Below, in pieces: positions 22,586-32,363 of a DNA stretch of 64,000 nt (the stretch's first letter is position 1; every line of letters starts with the position of its first letter). This stretch comes from Macrostomum hystrix (lineage: Eukaryota > Platyhelminthes > Macrostomidae). The translations under genes were made by a program, and so were the position numbers. The notes under the pieces are model-generated. The model was not told the DNA's origin and did not search any database. It was given only the letters and a program-made list of their open reading frames with translations. Where the stretch lies: NCBI GenBank assembly GCA_950097015.1, contig CATNEN010000011.1, positions 5,250,001-5,314,000 on the forward strand. Reading direction: 5' to 3'.

Positions 22586-22802
22586 TACAACTTACGACCG
22601 TACAAATGCGAGAGAAAATATGGGTAATTTGAATTAACCAAATGCAGTCCCAAGCACATATTTAATTGATTATAAATACAGCATTCTTCTTCAAGCTTAG
22701 CAAAGAATCGGCTAACAACAAATCGATGGTTAACACAAATGTGCTCTGAGAACTCTTCGACCGCCGCCCAATTGCGCATCGATTTGTTTTTTTGTTGCCG
22801 GT

Positions 22803-24376
22803 TCAGTCGACATTCAGCACGACAAGTCGACAGTTTTTACGGTCGGCCACCACCAGCTGCTCGTGCGGACCTCCCGTCACCACCGCCAGGCCGCAGGGAC
22901 GATTGAGTCTGCAGCCACCGCTGCCGCTCTCACCCGGCACCCCCAGAGTCCACAGCAGCGACCCGTTGTCTGCAGCCACGGCTCGCACTGAGTGACCACG
23001 CCATTCACTCACGAACAGGCGGCCTCTCCTGTCCACGGCCACACCAATGGGCCAATCAAACTGCTTGAGGTCGGAGCGCAAGGTGGGGTGCGAGACGACC
23101 ACCTGCTGGGTGTCAATGCGAACTCTGTGCACCTGCTTGAGCTGAAAGTCAATCACCAGAATGGAGTTCTCGTAAGCTACCAGGTTGCCCAAATCAGCAT
23201 CAGGAAGCTCAGATAGCGTGATGACCGTCTCCATCTCGCCAGTTGCTTTGCTGAATGCAACAATTTTGTTGCCACCAGACACAAACATGGAGGCTGCGTT
23301 GCCGCCGATTCCTCTGATGTCACTGAAACCTTCGACATTTGGTTTGATTCGACGCAGCATTAGACCGCTCAGGTCCATCACTGTCACCGCGTCAACCTGA
23401 GCAATCAGCAACAGCTGACGGTCGCAGAGCAGGCCGAGAACACCATTCTTCCACTCCAAGCTGCACCTGCACTGCAACCGCTGCTTGCCATCGACTGACA
23501 AAACTTGAAAGGGAGAGTTTTTCGACTCCACAACCGCAAAGATGCAGGGCTGAGGCAGAGCGTGGCCACAGCCACAGACAGAAGCCACGGGCACTACACG
23601 ACCGGAATCAGCAACGAATCCGCTGGTGTCCTGACACACAGCCAGCCAGTACACGTGACCGTCCAGTTTCACTTCGTGACTGTAGACGATCCGATCGAAG
23701 ACGGAGCCGATGGCAGTTGTTGCGCAATCAACCACCTTCGGTCTCGCGGTGACCGCAGCGTCTCTGGACAGCGTCACAGTCCCGACTTCAGCAGCCACAA
23801 CACTGTCCACGAGATTCTCGAGTCGGCGCAGTCGCTTCAGCTGCAGCTCGACTTCCGAATTGTCAACCAACTTCTGCGCCCGATTAAAGTCCGCCTTTAG
23901 CTCCGGAAGCGACAAGTCCATGGACAAGGCCAGGTGAACGAGCTTCGACATGTCGCCTGCAGCCTCCACGACCTCCTCCAATTGTAACTTTCGATGTCTT
24001 CGAGGTCCCGCTGCCATGCAGTGGCAGTCTCAACTCGAGCATTCATGAAGTCTGTCAGGCGAGAGCGGTGCGAGTTCAGGTCCTGCTGAATTCTATTGAA
24101 GGTGTTATCCACAATGTCCTTCTGCTCGAGCATTCTTTGACGCAGATTCCGCCTGACATCAGGAGCACCTGCAGCTTCGTCTGGAGAGTAGGCACTCAGC
24201 TCCTCATCGACCTTCTGCTTCAGCTTGATGGCATCCGCCACATCAACACTCAGGTGTTCCGAGCACAGGTAGCATTCGGAGAACGGACCCTGACCGACTG
24301 CGACTTTTTCGCAGACGACGCAAGAACTGGTTTTCGGATTCGTCTCTGAGCCTGAGTCTGAGCTGCTAAGATTCAT
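22803..24376 (-). pseudogene. NHL beta-propeller family, copy 3, inverted and frameshifted
   Basis: Read on the minus strand, the protein starts MNLSSSDSGSE and keeps the zinc knuckle (CVVC...LCSEH) and the helical region. At about 23,980-23,990, after DLEDIESY, the frame changes; the family text resumes as LEEVVEAAGDMSKLV and continues to the end of the propeller. The C-terminal part is open for about 395 codons. Apart from that one break the gene is well kept, and the protein is more divergent from copies 1, 2 and 4 than they are from each other. A single assembly error would restore a gene of about 530 aa; otherwise it is a recent pseudogene. An acceptor-like GAGTTCCAG lies about 12 bases before its ATG. 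Confidence 0.8.
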
Positions 24377-24770
24377 ATTTTGATGCAGCTGGAACTCAGC
24401 AAGAGATGCCGATTTAGAGCTGGGAGTTGCTACCTTGAGTGTCGCAGTGTTTTAGTGTCTACCTGGCTCAGTTACAATTTCAGCTATATTACTCAGTAAT
24501 GAAAAAACTAGATGAAGCAGGTTTTTACTAAATAATTTTAAAGCACAATGTAGACTGCTCACGCTCTGAGCTCTCACCTGTGCTTCAAAATTGTTTTTAT
24601 CAGCGCACTGCCATGCTCTGTACAGGTGTGATGAGCATACTGCTTTGCTGTCCCGAAAATAGTCCTAATGTTAACGGACTCGCTATAAAGAATTTCGAAG
24701 GAGCTGATGAAGCAAGAAATAATAGAATTCTACCGATTCCAGAGACGGGCAAGGTGACTGGCAACTCTAA
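24377..24770. other. Upstream flank of NHL copy 3
   Basis: AT-rich DNA, no gene recognised; open frames are short and without motifs. Confidence 0.5.
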
Positions 24771-25190
24771 CAAGTGACAGGTGACAGGTGTCTAACAGGT
24801 GACAGCCAACTCTAACAGGTGACTGCCAACTGTAACAGGTGACAGCCGACTCTAACAGTGACAGCCATATCTAACAGGTGACAGCCAAATCTAACAGGTG
24901 ACAGCCATATATCTAAGAGTGACAGCCATATCTAACAGGTGACAGCCAAATCTAACAGGTGACAGCTTACTATGACAGGTGACAGCCAACTCTAACAGGT
25001 GACAGCCAACTCTAACAGTGACAGGCATATCTAACAGTAACAGCCATATCTAACAGGTGAGAGCCAAATCTAACAGGTGACAGTCATGTCTAACAAGGTA
25101 CAGCCAAGTATAACAGGTGACAGCCAAATCTAACAGGTGACAGCCAACTGTAAAAGTTGACAGCCAAATCTAACAGGTGATAGAAGTCAT
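24771..25190. repeat. About 20-bp satellite (GTGACAGCCAACTCTAACAG)
   Basis: About 20 imperfect copies. Each junction reads TCTAACAG|GTGACAG: a CTAAC word, then CAG|GT, on the plus strand. It is followed by a few degenerate GAAGCCATAGCTGAGAGT words related to the satellite at 13.4 and 17.0 kb. Confidence 0.94.
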
Positions 25191-25555
25191 AGCTGAAAGT
25201 GAAGCCATAGCTGAGAGTGTGGCTTGTTGAAGGTTGAAGGTTGGTTTCTTGACTTTACTTTGTTGATATGTGTGATAAATCAGGTCTTGTTCGGTTTGCT
25301 GCTTGGTGCTGGCGACGCTGCGTTAGTCGAATTCCAAATAAATGAGTCAACAAAGATAACTCCTCTGATTCATTTATATGGCACTCGGTCTTATGCTTTG
25401 CGCAGAATACATGCAAACAGAATCCTCCAACCTCTCTGACGGAGAGGGTCGATAAGTCCCTTCTAAATACCAATAAGAATTGGTATTTTTTGAATTACTC
25501 CTACATCAATTACACACCATCTGGTACCTGGACAATGGCACCATCGCCTGACTGC
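25191..25555. other. Unassigned spacer
   Basis: Contains a nearly palindromic GAATTGGTATTT/AAATACCAATA-like patch near 25,465-25,490. No coding or transposon motif is recognised. Confidence 0.4.
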
Positions 25556-25860
25556 ACGTCCACTCCCGAGTCCGCGACGCTGTTCCTCGGCTTGCCAAGC
25601 AAGCGGGATTAGACGCGCCTGACAGACATCGAAATTTCATGCACTTCCATTGGCCTGCGGCTCGGCCTGCCGTTTGCTGCCCACGGAGTCTGCGAGTGTC
25701 GCGAGGCGCTCGACAAGTTTGGTGACCACACGCTAAGCTGCAATCGCCCGCATCCGCAACCTGCTTGCCGAGGCCGGCTTTCCTGCCGGTGGGTCTGGCG
25801 GCGTGTGATTCGCCGCTCTTCGACAGGCATCAAAGTCGCTGTCATTGTGGTGAGAGGTTA
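25556..25860 (+). pseudogene. LINE C-terminal remnant (post-RT Cys/His region)
   Basis: The translated text includes TSIGLRLGLPFAAHGVCECR and ALDKFGDHTLSC, which fits the region after the reverse transcriptase in several LINE families (a GLRLG.P...C.C...G.H.LSC pattern). A stop interrupts the frame upstream and the following text loses similarity after a frameshift. It is a short dead fragment, and I cannot say whether it comes from the same family as the RT piece at 1-513. Confidence 0.65.
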
Positions 25861-26286
25861 GTAATATAAATTTTCGCAGCCGCTGCATTAATATCTTTTC
25901 CTATTTAGCATGTAGGGGCTGAGCTGCAGCGAAAACACATTCCTGGAATTTGAGCAGTGCAGCCCGCACCACTGGCTCTGTGCCGAGATAAGCACTGCTC
26001 AGTCTGAACTCACTGCCACCGCTGAGCACTGAGCACACTAGTCAGTACTGAAAGCTGCTGCAACCTCCTGTGCTGATAAGGTTCTGCACTGTCTCTCTGA
26101 GCTGCCTCTCAGCGTTGGTCTCCATGGCAACAATCTGGCCACCTGCAGCACAGGCCGTAAATATAATTTGCGATTAGCAAACCTGTCTGAAGCAAAACAC
26201 AACCAAGGACCTGCTACTTTCACAGGTGAGCCTCAGAGTGAGCTGGATCTGCAATGAAAACCTGCCTGAGAATGCCTGCATCTCCC
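25861..26286. other. Spacer before NHL copy 4
   Basis: GC-moderate unique sequence; nothing recognised. It may hold untranslated exon or promoter sequence of NHL copy 4, but I see no decisive signal. Confidence 0.4.
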
Positions 26287-26463
26287 ACCTGAGTCCTAGT
26301 CTAACCTGAGTCCTAGTCTAACCTGAGTCCTAGTCTAACCTGAGTCCTAGTCTAACCTGAGTCCTAATCTAACCTGAGTCCTAGTCTAACCTGAGACCTA
26401 GTCTAACCTGAGTCCTAGTCTAACCTGAGTCCTAGTCTAACCTGAGTCCTAATCTAACCTGAG
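26287..26463. repeat. 17-bp minisatellite (CTGAGTCCTAGTCTAAC)
   Basis: About ten copies with one or two substitutions (CTAATCTAAC, GAGACC). Each unit combines TCCTAG and CTAAC words. Confidence 0.95.
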
Positions 26464-26598
26464 GTTAAATATTGAAGATTTAAGGACTGAGGTCAAGTTA
26501 AACTACTTCAGTCAAACCACACTGAGGGCAGATTCCAGCAGCAGTCTTCAACTCACACGGCCTGTTTCCGACTCTCTTTCCAGACCTCGAATCTGAAA

Positions 26599-28215
26599 AT
26601 GCAGCGTGGAGACTCCAGCGACAGCTCGAGTTCCGAAGGACCTCCTGAAGCCATCCCAATCTGCGTCGTCTGCCAAAAAGCTGCAGTCGGCCGGGGTCCG
26701 TTCTCCGAGCGCTACCTGTGCTCGGAACACCTGAGTGTTGATGTGGCGGATGCCCTCAAGCTGAAGGAGAAGGTCGCTGAGAAGCTGCGTGCCTACCCAC
26801 AAGCCGAAGCTGCAGGTGGCAGTGCAGCAGGTGGTGGAGGAGATTGGATTCACGAGATGGAGGAGCAGTTGCGACGGGCGAAGCAGCTGTTTGAGACAAT
26901 GCGGAGATACCTGGATTCGAGTGAAGATCGACTGCCAGGCCTGATGACAGCTCGGATTGAGACAGCGCGTGTGTGGCAGCGGGACATGGACGATGTGAGA
27001 AGCTACAGGCAGGAGACGGCGATGGCGGAGGCTGCAGGAGACATGTCGAAGCTTGTCGAGCTGACGATGTCGATGGAGTTGTCGCTCGATGACTTAAAGG
27101 TGGACTTTGATCGGCTGCAGAAGTCGCTGGAGGAGAGCTTGGCAGCGGAGCAGCAGCTGGAGCGACTGGGGCAGGTGTCGGAGCAGTTCGGCAGAGCGTT
27201 GGCTCATGTGAACGGGACCGCTGAGGGCTGGAGAGACGTTGAGGTCAGCGCGACACCCGAGGAGATCGACGACGCTTTGAAGGCCATGGAGATGGCGAGA
27301 CAGGCATTGTTCCATCCGATCGTGTTCAGTCACGAGGTGAAGCTGGATGGCTTTGTTGAATTGCTGGCGGTGTGCAGCGACACCAGCGGATTCGTTGGTG
27401 ACCGCTCAGGCCGTGTGGTGGCCGCCGAGTCAGCGAGTGGCAGCGGTGAGGCTCTGCCTCAGCCCTGCATCTTCGCATCATTTTCAGCACTCGAAAACAA
27501 AGACCACCTTCAGGCGCTGTCTATGGACGGCTCGAAGAAGCTGCGGTGCCACTGCGACATCGACTGGAAGATGGACATCTGGGGTCTTCACTGCGACCGT
27601 CAGCTGCTGTTCATCGCTCAAAAAGACGCAGTGACAGTGACGGACCTGAGCGGTCGAAAGGTGCGTCGAATCGAACCACAAATCGAGGGTTTTCACGAAA
27701 TCTTGGGAATCGGCGGCAACGCAGCTTCCGTGTTTGTGGCTGGTGGCAACAAAATTGTTGCATTCAGTAAAGCGACTGGCGAGATGGAGACGGTCATCAC
27801 GCTGTCTGAGCTTCCTGATGCTATACTGGCTAACCTGGCAGTTCACAACAATTGCATTCTTGTATCAGACTGGAAGTACAAGCAGGTGCACAGAGTGCGC
27901 ATTGACACCCAGCAGGTGGTCGCCTCCCACCCGACTGAGCGCTGCGGGATCAAAGAGTTTGATATGCCATTTGGTGTGGCCGTGGACAGGAGAGGCCGCC
28001 TGTTTGTCAGTGAATCTCGTGGTCACTCAGTGCGAGCGGTGGCTGCAGACGACGGGTCGCTGCTGTGGACTCCTGCGTCGCCTGGCGAGAGCGGCAGCTG
28101 TGACGGCAGACTCAATGGTCCATGGGGTCTGGCGGTGGTGACGGGGGTTGCGCGCGAGCAGCTGGTGGTGGCTGACTATTGGAACAGTCGACTGGTGGTG
28201 CTGAATATGGAGTGA
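26599..28215 (+). CDS. Zinc-knuckle, coiled-coil, NHL beta-propeller protein, copy 4
   Basis: 538 aa in one exon, five residues longer than copies 1 and 2: EM is added near residue 236 and FSALEN replaces VYR in an early propeller blade (27,480-27,500). The N-terminal 230 residues are almost the same as in copies 1 and 2. Propeller loop positions differ again: PDAILAN, DWKYK, FDMPFG, VSESRGHSV, RLNGPWG, VADYWNS. The acceptor-like CTCTCTTTCCAG lies just before the ATG, and the upstream GCAGATTCCAGCAGCAGTCT is shared with copy 2. AATAAA at 28,304-28,309 is a likely poly(A) signal. Its biochemical role is unknown; a propeller-based binding protein is the safest statement. Confidence 0.88.
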   Translation: MQRGDSSDSSSSEGPPEAIPICVVCQKAAVGRGPFSERYLCSEHLSVDVADALKLKEKVAEKLRAYPQAEAAGGSAAGGGGDWIHEMEEQLRRAKQLFETMRRYLDSSEDRLPGLMTARIETARVWQRDMDDVRSYRQETAMAEAAGDMSKLVELTMSMELSLDDLKVDFDRLQKSLEESLAAEQQLERLGQVSEQFGRALAHVNGTAEGWRDVEVSATPEEIDDALKAMEMARQALFHPIVFSHEVKLDGFVELLAVCSDTSGFVGDRSGRVVAAESASGSGEALPQPCIFASFSALENKDHLQALSMDGSKKLRCHCDIDWKMDIWGLHCDRQLLFIAQKDAVTVTDLSGRKVRRIEPQIEGFHEILGIGGNAASVFVAGGNKIVAFSKATGEMETVITLSELPDAILANLAVHNNCILVSDWKYKQVHRVRIDTQQVVASHPTERCGIKEFDMPFGVAVDRRGRLFVSESRGHSVRAVAADDGSLLWTPASPGESGSCDGRLNGPWGLAVVTGVAREQLVVADYWNSRLVVLNME

Positions 28216-28402
28216 GGCGTCAGTGAGCGCATATGGTGCAGCGAGTTTGCAGGAGTGGGTCGGACAATTTGCTGTTTTTTTTATCTGTCCGGAGTTTTGT
28301 AATAATAAAATTATTTATCGAGAAATTTCATTTGTAAGTTTAAAAATAAATAAATGCATTTTCTAAATTAGCATTATTGCAATGCAATAGACGTGCATAG
28401 AA

Positions 28403-28746
28403 TCCCAGCAACAGCAGTGTATGGAATCGCAGCAACAGTCGTGTATGGAATCGCAGCAACAGTCGTGTATGGAATCGCAGCAACAGTCGTGTATAGAATC
28501 GCAGCAACAGTCGTGTATGGAATCGCAGCAACAGCCGTGTATGGAATCGCAGCAACAGTCGTGTATAGAATCGCAGCAACAGTCGTGTATGGAATCGCAG
28601 CAACAGTCGTGTATGGAATCGCAGCAACAGTCGTGTATGGAATCGCAGCAACAGCCGTGTATGGAATCGCAGCAACAGTCGTGTATAGAATCGCAGCAAC
28701 AGTCGTGTATGGAATCGCAGCAACAGCCGTGTATGGAATCGCAGCA
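28403..28746. repeat. 24-bp minisatellite (GTGTATGGAATCGCAGCAACAGTC)
   Basis: About 14 near-identical copies start about 190 bases after NHL copy 4. Because the unit is 24 bp, all frames repeat cleanly (MESQQQSC in one). I see no start, splice or codon evidence of a real protein. Confidence 0.96.
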
Positions 28747-28970
28747 GAATCACATGACTATCTGGATGTGAGAGTATTTATATAGACTTCAAGATGCTAT
28801 ATTTACGAGCTATAAATAACCTTGAGTACAGCCCCATTTCGTGAGTTGATTCGATCAAGTCGAGTTGCTTTCAGCCCATAGACACTGTGTAAAATGAGGC
28901 AAAGTTTCAAAGCCCAAGAAGCTCATGAATTGGCAGCGAATAAAACAATCTACATGCAATAGCCTACACA

Positions 28971-29808
28971 ATGAACACCAGACTAAGCCGCAGTCACTGG
29001 GACCAGTCCCAAAGCAGCGGCAAGCCGAGCTCCGACAAGCGACAAGGAGGCGGCAGTCAGGAGCAGGTGGACTCGTTTGAAGACTACAGCGACCTGCAGC
29101 TGGGAGTGCACTACCTAGAGCTCTGGCTGGACAGCCGGACCAAAGTGACCCAGGTCAAGAGTTCGGGATCGGTCACTAGTTTTACCCAGTGAGTGCATCG
29201 ACTGTTGTCTTCAGCTGCTTGGTTGGGAAATGCGCTTCCAGAGTCTTGACACAGACGGCTGTTCAGCTCATGGTGGCAGCCATCTTACAGCTGGGTGAAC
29301 TGGAGCAATGGGGGCGGAGATTCGAACCCACAACCTCTAGTTCATAAGTCCGAAGTTCGAACCGACATTGATTTACTTTTTGTACTGAAGTTCTTAATGC
29401 TGTGTACTTCACCGACATCCAATCAGCGATGGCAGCCTGACTGACTCGACAGATCGAGGCCGGACCAGGCGAGACGAGTTCCGACTTCAGCGAAGGGGCG
29501 GAGCCGGCAGCGGCGCCAATCGGTTCGGCGCTGAAGCCAACGATGGCGACATTCAGCAGAGAGCCAAACAGCACGAATTTTCAGGCACTGTTCAACTGAC
29601 GCTCAGCGTCTGCCTGGTGCTGCTGCTTGCCAGCTTCCTCTGCCTGCTGATCCTGCTCATCCACAAGTCCATGGCCCGCGACATTGTTGAGGTGACGCCC
29701 TTGGAGCTGGCCTTCATCACAGTCGCTGAGTTGGTTGTTCTGCTGTCATTGTTGTCAGCCAGCATCTTGCTGATTTACGGAGTCTGCTTTGAGTCTTCGG
29801 AGAAATGA
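28971..29808 (+). CDS. Unrecognised small membrane protein with two predicted helices
   Basis: Two exons, 28971-29188 and 29427-29808, join in frame (donor CCCA|GTGAGT, acceptor ATCCAATCAG) to give 199 aa. The first 110 residues are hydrophilic (rich in Ser, Gln, Arg, Asp) with YSDLQLGVHYLELWLDSRTK as the most structured-looking part. Two hydrophobic helices follow: LTLSVCLVLLLASFLCLLIL and, after a short KSMARDIVEVTPLE loop, LAFITVAELVVLLSLLSASI. The C-terminus is short (YGVCFESSEK). This suggests a hairpin membrane protein with both ends on the same side. I recognise no family. The nearer acceptor at 29,447 would break the frame. The intron carries a SINE B fragment. Confidence 0.65.
29240..29365 (-). 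mobile_element. tRNA-derived SINE, family B, copy 3 (partial)
   Basis: On the minus strand: TTCGGACTTATGAACTAGAG, box B GGGTTCGAATC, then CAGTTCACCCAGCTGTAAGA and GAGCTGAACAGCCGTC. The box A end and the tail are missing. It lies within the intron of the two-helix protein gene. Confidence 0.75.
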
Positions 29809-30139
29809 GCAGTGCTTGAGCTGTTGCTGCTGCTGTTTGTTAAACTGCATTCAGATTTGTTATATCGCGATGAATTCTTAGAAACTCCGTTTCTTTTTCC
29901 AGATTGATCAGACTTGATGCATCTACTTTCTTGAAAATGTTGTCCAGGTACAAGTTAATATAAAAAAACTGATTTTTGAATGTCTCATTTATTCGTTTAA
30001 ACTAAATTATTTTAAAGAATTGAAACTTTCATTGTCCAGTAGATTAAATTTTTCAATACATGGTTTGAAAAAAATTGTTGTGACAAAACATTCTCAGCGT
30101 GTTCAAGGCTGCTTTCATAACATTTCGGGTGCCACCTTA
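29809..30139. other. 3' flank of the two-helix protein gene
   Basis: AT-rich, no gene recognised. Confidence 0.5.
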
Positions 30140-30968
30140 CCAAACAGGAATGTACATCTGGCCTGACTTTGTCATCCCAATTACCAAACAGGAATGTACA
30201 TCTGGCCTGACTTTGTCATCCCAATTACCAAACAGGGATATACATCTGGCCTGACTTTCTCATCCCAATTACCAAACAGGGATATACATCTGGCCTGACT
30301 TTCTCATCCCAATTACCAAACAGGAATATACATCTGGCCTGACTTTCTCATCCCAATTACCAAACAGGGATATACATCTGGCCTGACTTTCTCATCCCAA
30401 TTACCAAACAGGAATGTACATCTGCCCTGACTTTCTCATCCCAATTACCAAACAGGAATGTACATCTGCCCTGACTTTCTCATCCCAATTACCAAACAGG
30501 AATATACATCTGCCCTGACTTTCTCATCCCAATTACCAAACAGGAATGTACATCTGCCCTAACTTTCTCATCCCAATTACCAAACAGGGATATACATCTG
30601 GCCTGACTTTCTCATCCCAATTACCAAACAGGGATATACATCTGGCCTGACTTTCTCATCCCAATTACCAAACAGGAATGTACATCTGCCCTGACTTTCT
30701 CATCCCAATTACCAAACAGGGATATACATCTGGCCTGACTTTCTCATCCCAATTACCAAACAGGAATGTACATCTGCCCTGACTTTGTCATCCCAATTAC
30801 CAAACAGGAATGTACATCTGCCCTGACTTTGTCATCCCAATTACCAAACAGGAATGTACATCTGGCCTGACTTTCTCATCCCAATTACCAAACAGGAATG
30901 TACATCTGCCCTGACTTTCTCATCCCAATTACCAAACAGGAATGTACATCTGCCCTGACTTTCTCATC
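30140..30968. repeat. 44-bp satellite grown from a piece of SINE A
   Basis: About 19 copies of a 44-bp unit: TGTACATCTGCCCTGACTTT, CTCATCCCAATTACCAAACA, GGAA. The first 25 bases are the same as a stretch in the body of SINE A copies 1 and 2 (CATCTGCCCTGACTTTCTCA), and the array runs directly into the remainder of a SINE A copy at its right end. The array therefore appears to be an internal expansion of that SINE. Confidence 0.93.
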
Positions 30969-31165
30969 GTTTTTTCATAGAATTTTCTCATCTGTGCCTT
31001 TGAGGGGGGTCCATCAAGTCCGTCAATTTCCCGACCAGCCCCCAAGCCTTCACTCCTCAGCTGCGTCACTAATTAACGTGGCCTCGCAGCGGAATCGAGC
31101 TCAGGACCTTGCTGTGAGAGGTAAACGCGTTTGACCGCTCTGCCAGCCACCCCGATCCTCAGCCT
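30969..31165 (-). mobile_element. tRNA-derived SINE, family A, copy 3
   Basis: On the minus strand the head shows box A-like TGGCAGAGCGGTC and box B-like GAGCTCGATTCCGC, with GAGGCCACGTTAATT beyond it. The body (CCAAGCCTTC on the plus strand) matches copy 1. The rest of the body is replaced by the 44-bp array to its left. Confidence 0.8.
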
Positions 31166-32078
31166 AATCGATCGATAAATATAAACTGGATCGTGGCGCC
31201 GGGGGCCAGACAGAGGGTGTAACAGTACTGTCAGACTCGGATCAATTTTCGGCCTGCAAGCAATGCATGTGAGATGCAACAGACAGGAAAGCAGAAGACA
31301 AAATAGCAGTGAATGAACACCAAGATTCTGTTTTGTATATATTTGTTTAAATGACACGAAAAATGACAGAATGTATGTTTATAAAAGAAATTGTCAGTTG
31401 TCAATCAGCTGCGCATTGTACAGAACTATTGCAAAGTTATCTTTCTCCTCTTTCGGTTATACCACTCAGCATTGTGTTTTATGTTACCTGATTTCGTTTT
31501 GAGAAAAAGTATATCAAAGAATATTCTAAGCATCAGAAACAGGACTCAAACAATCTGTAGGCATCCAAGATTGAAATAAACTGAGTTGCGTGTACTACTC
31601 GTCATGATATAATAGCAGTAGTATAAAGGAACCGAGAAAATAGTACAAATATTTTGTAGTTTGCAATCGTGACTACAATAAGCCGAGATGCACACAGCTT
31701 AGAGAATTTACAAAAGTTCGAATGGCACAAAATCTATATTTTGGACTTTGGCTTATGATCTGATTTTTCAAGTTCGTTAAAATTCATTAAAAAGGACAGG
31801 TTTCTTATAAAATTTGATTACAATCATGCTTTTCAGTTTGAACGGTCGCAAAAAGCGTTAGTCAAACACAGCCATACACAACAAACCTTACAATACGGCT
31901 GAGAAGCTCTAACATGCGTACTATAAGTAGGCAACTTAGGAATTTTATCGATTGAAATTACGATCATATAATTCCTGCTATTTTCGATTGCATATTCAAA
32001 TGAGCCTACTGACAAGTAGACATGTAAGAAAAAAGCCTATAAAACACCCCATAAAGGGCGAGAAATAAAAACACGCTG
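31166..32078. other. 3' flank of the ankyrin gene
   Basis: AT-rich sequence, no gene seen. The minus-strand ankyrin gene ends at 32,079; no AATAAA is obvious in the first 100 bases of its 3' side. Confidence 0.5.
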
Positions 32079-32327
32079 TCAGAGCAGACCGCAGGTGTAA
32101 TTTGACGCCTCCAAATCTGTGGAGCTGTCATCGCAGCTGTCGCAATCTGACGAATCTGCGCCAAAGTGTCGCCGAACATCGTCGTCGCATCGACGCTCTC
32201 GCCCGGACGCGAAGCCGACGCCGCCGCTGGAGAAGGAAGCGCCGGCTGCGCCACCGTCAGCGTTGCCACCTCGATGCCGCCTGTGCCGCCGAGTTTTGCA
32301 GCAGGCGGAGCAGCAGGAGGTGCCGCG

Positions 32328-32363
<36 letters not shown>

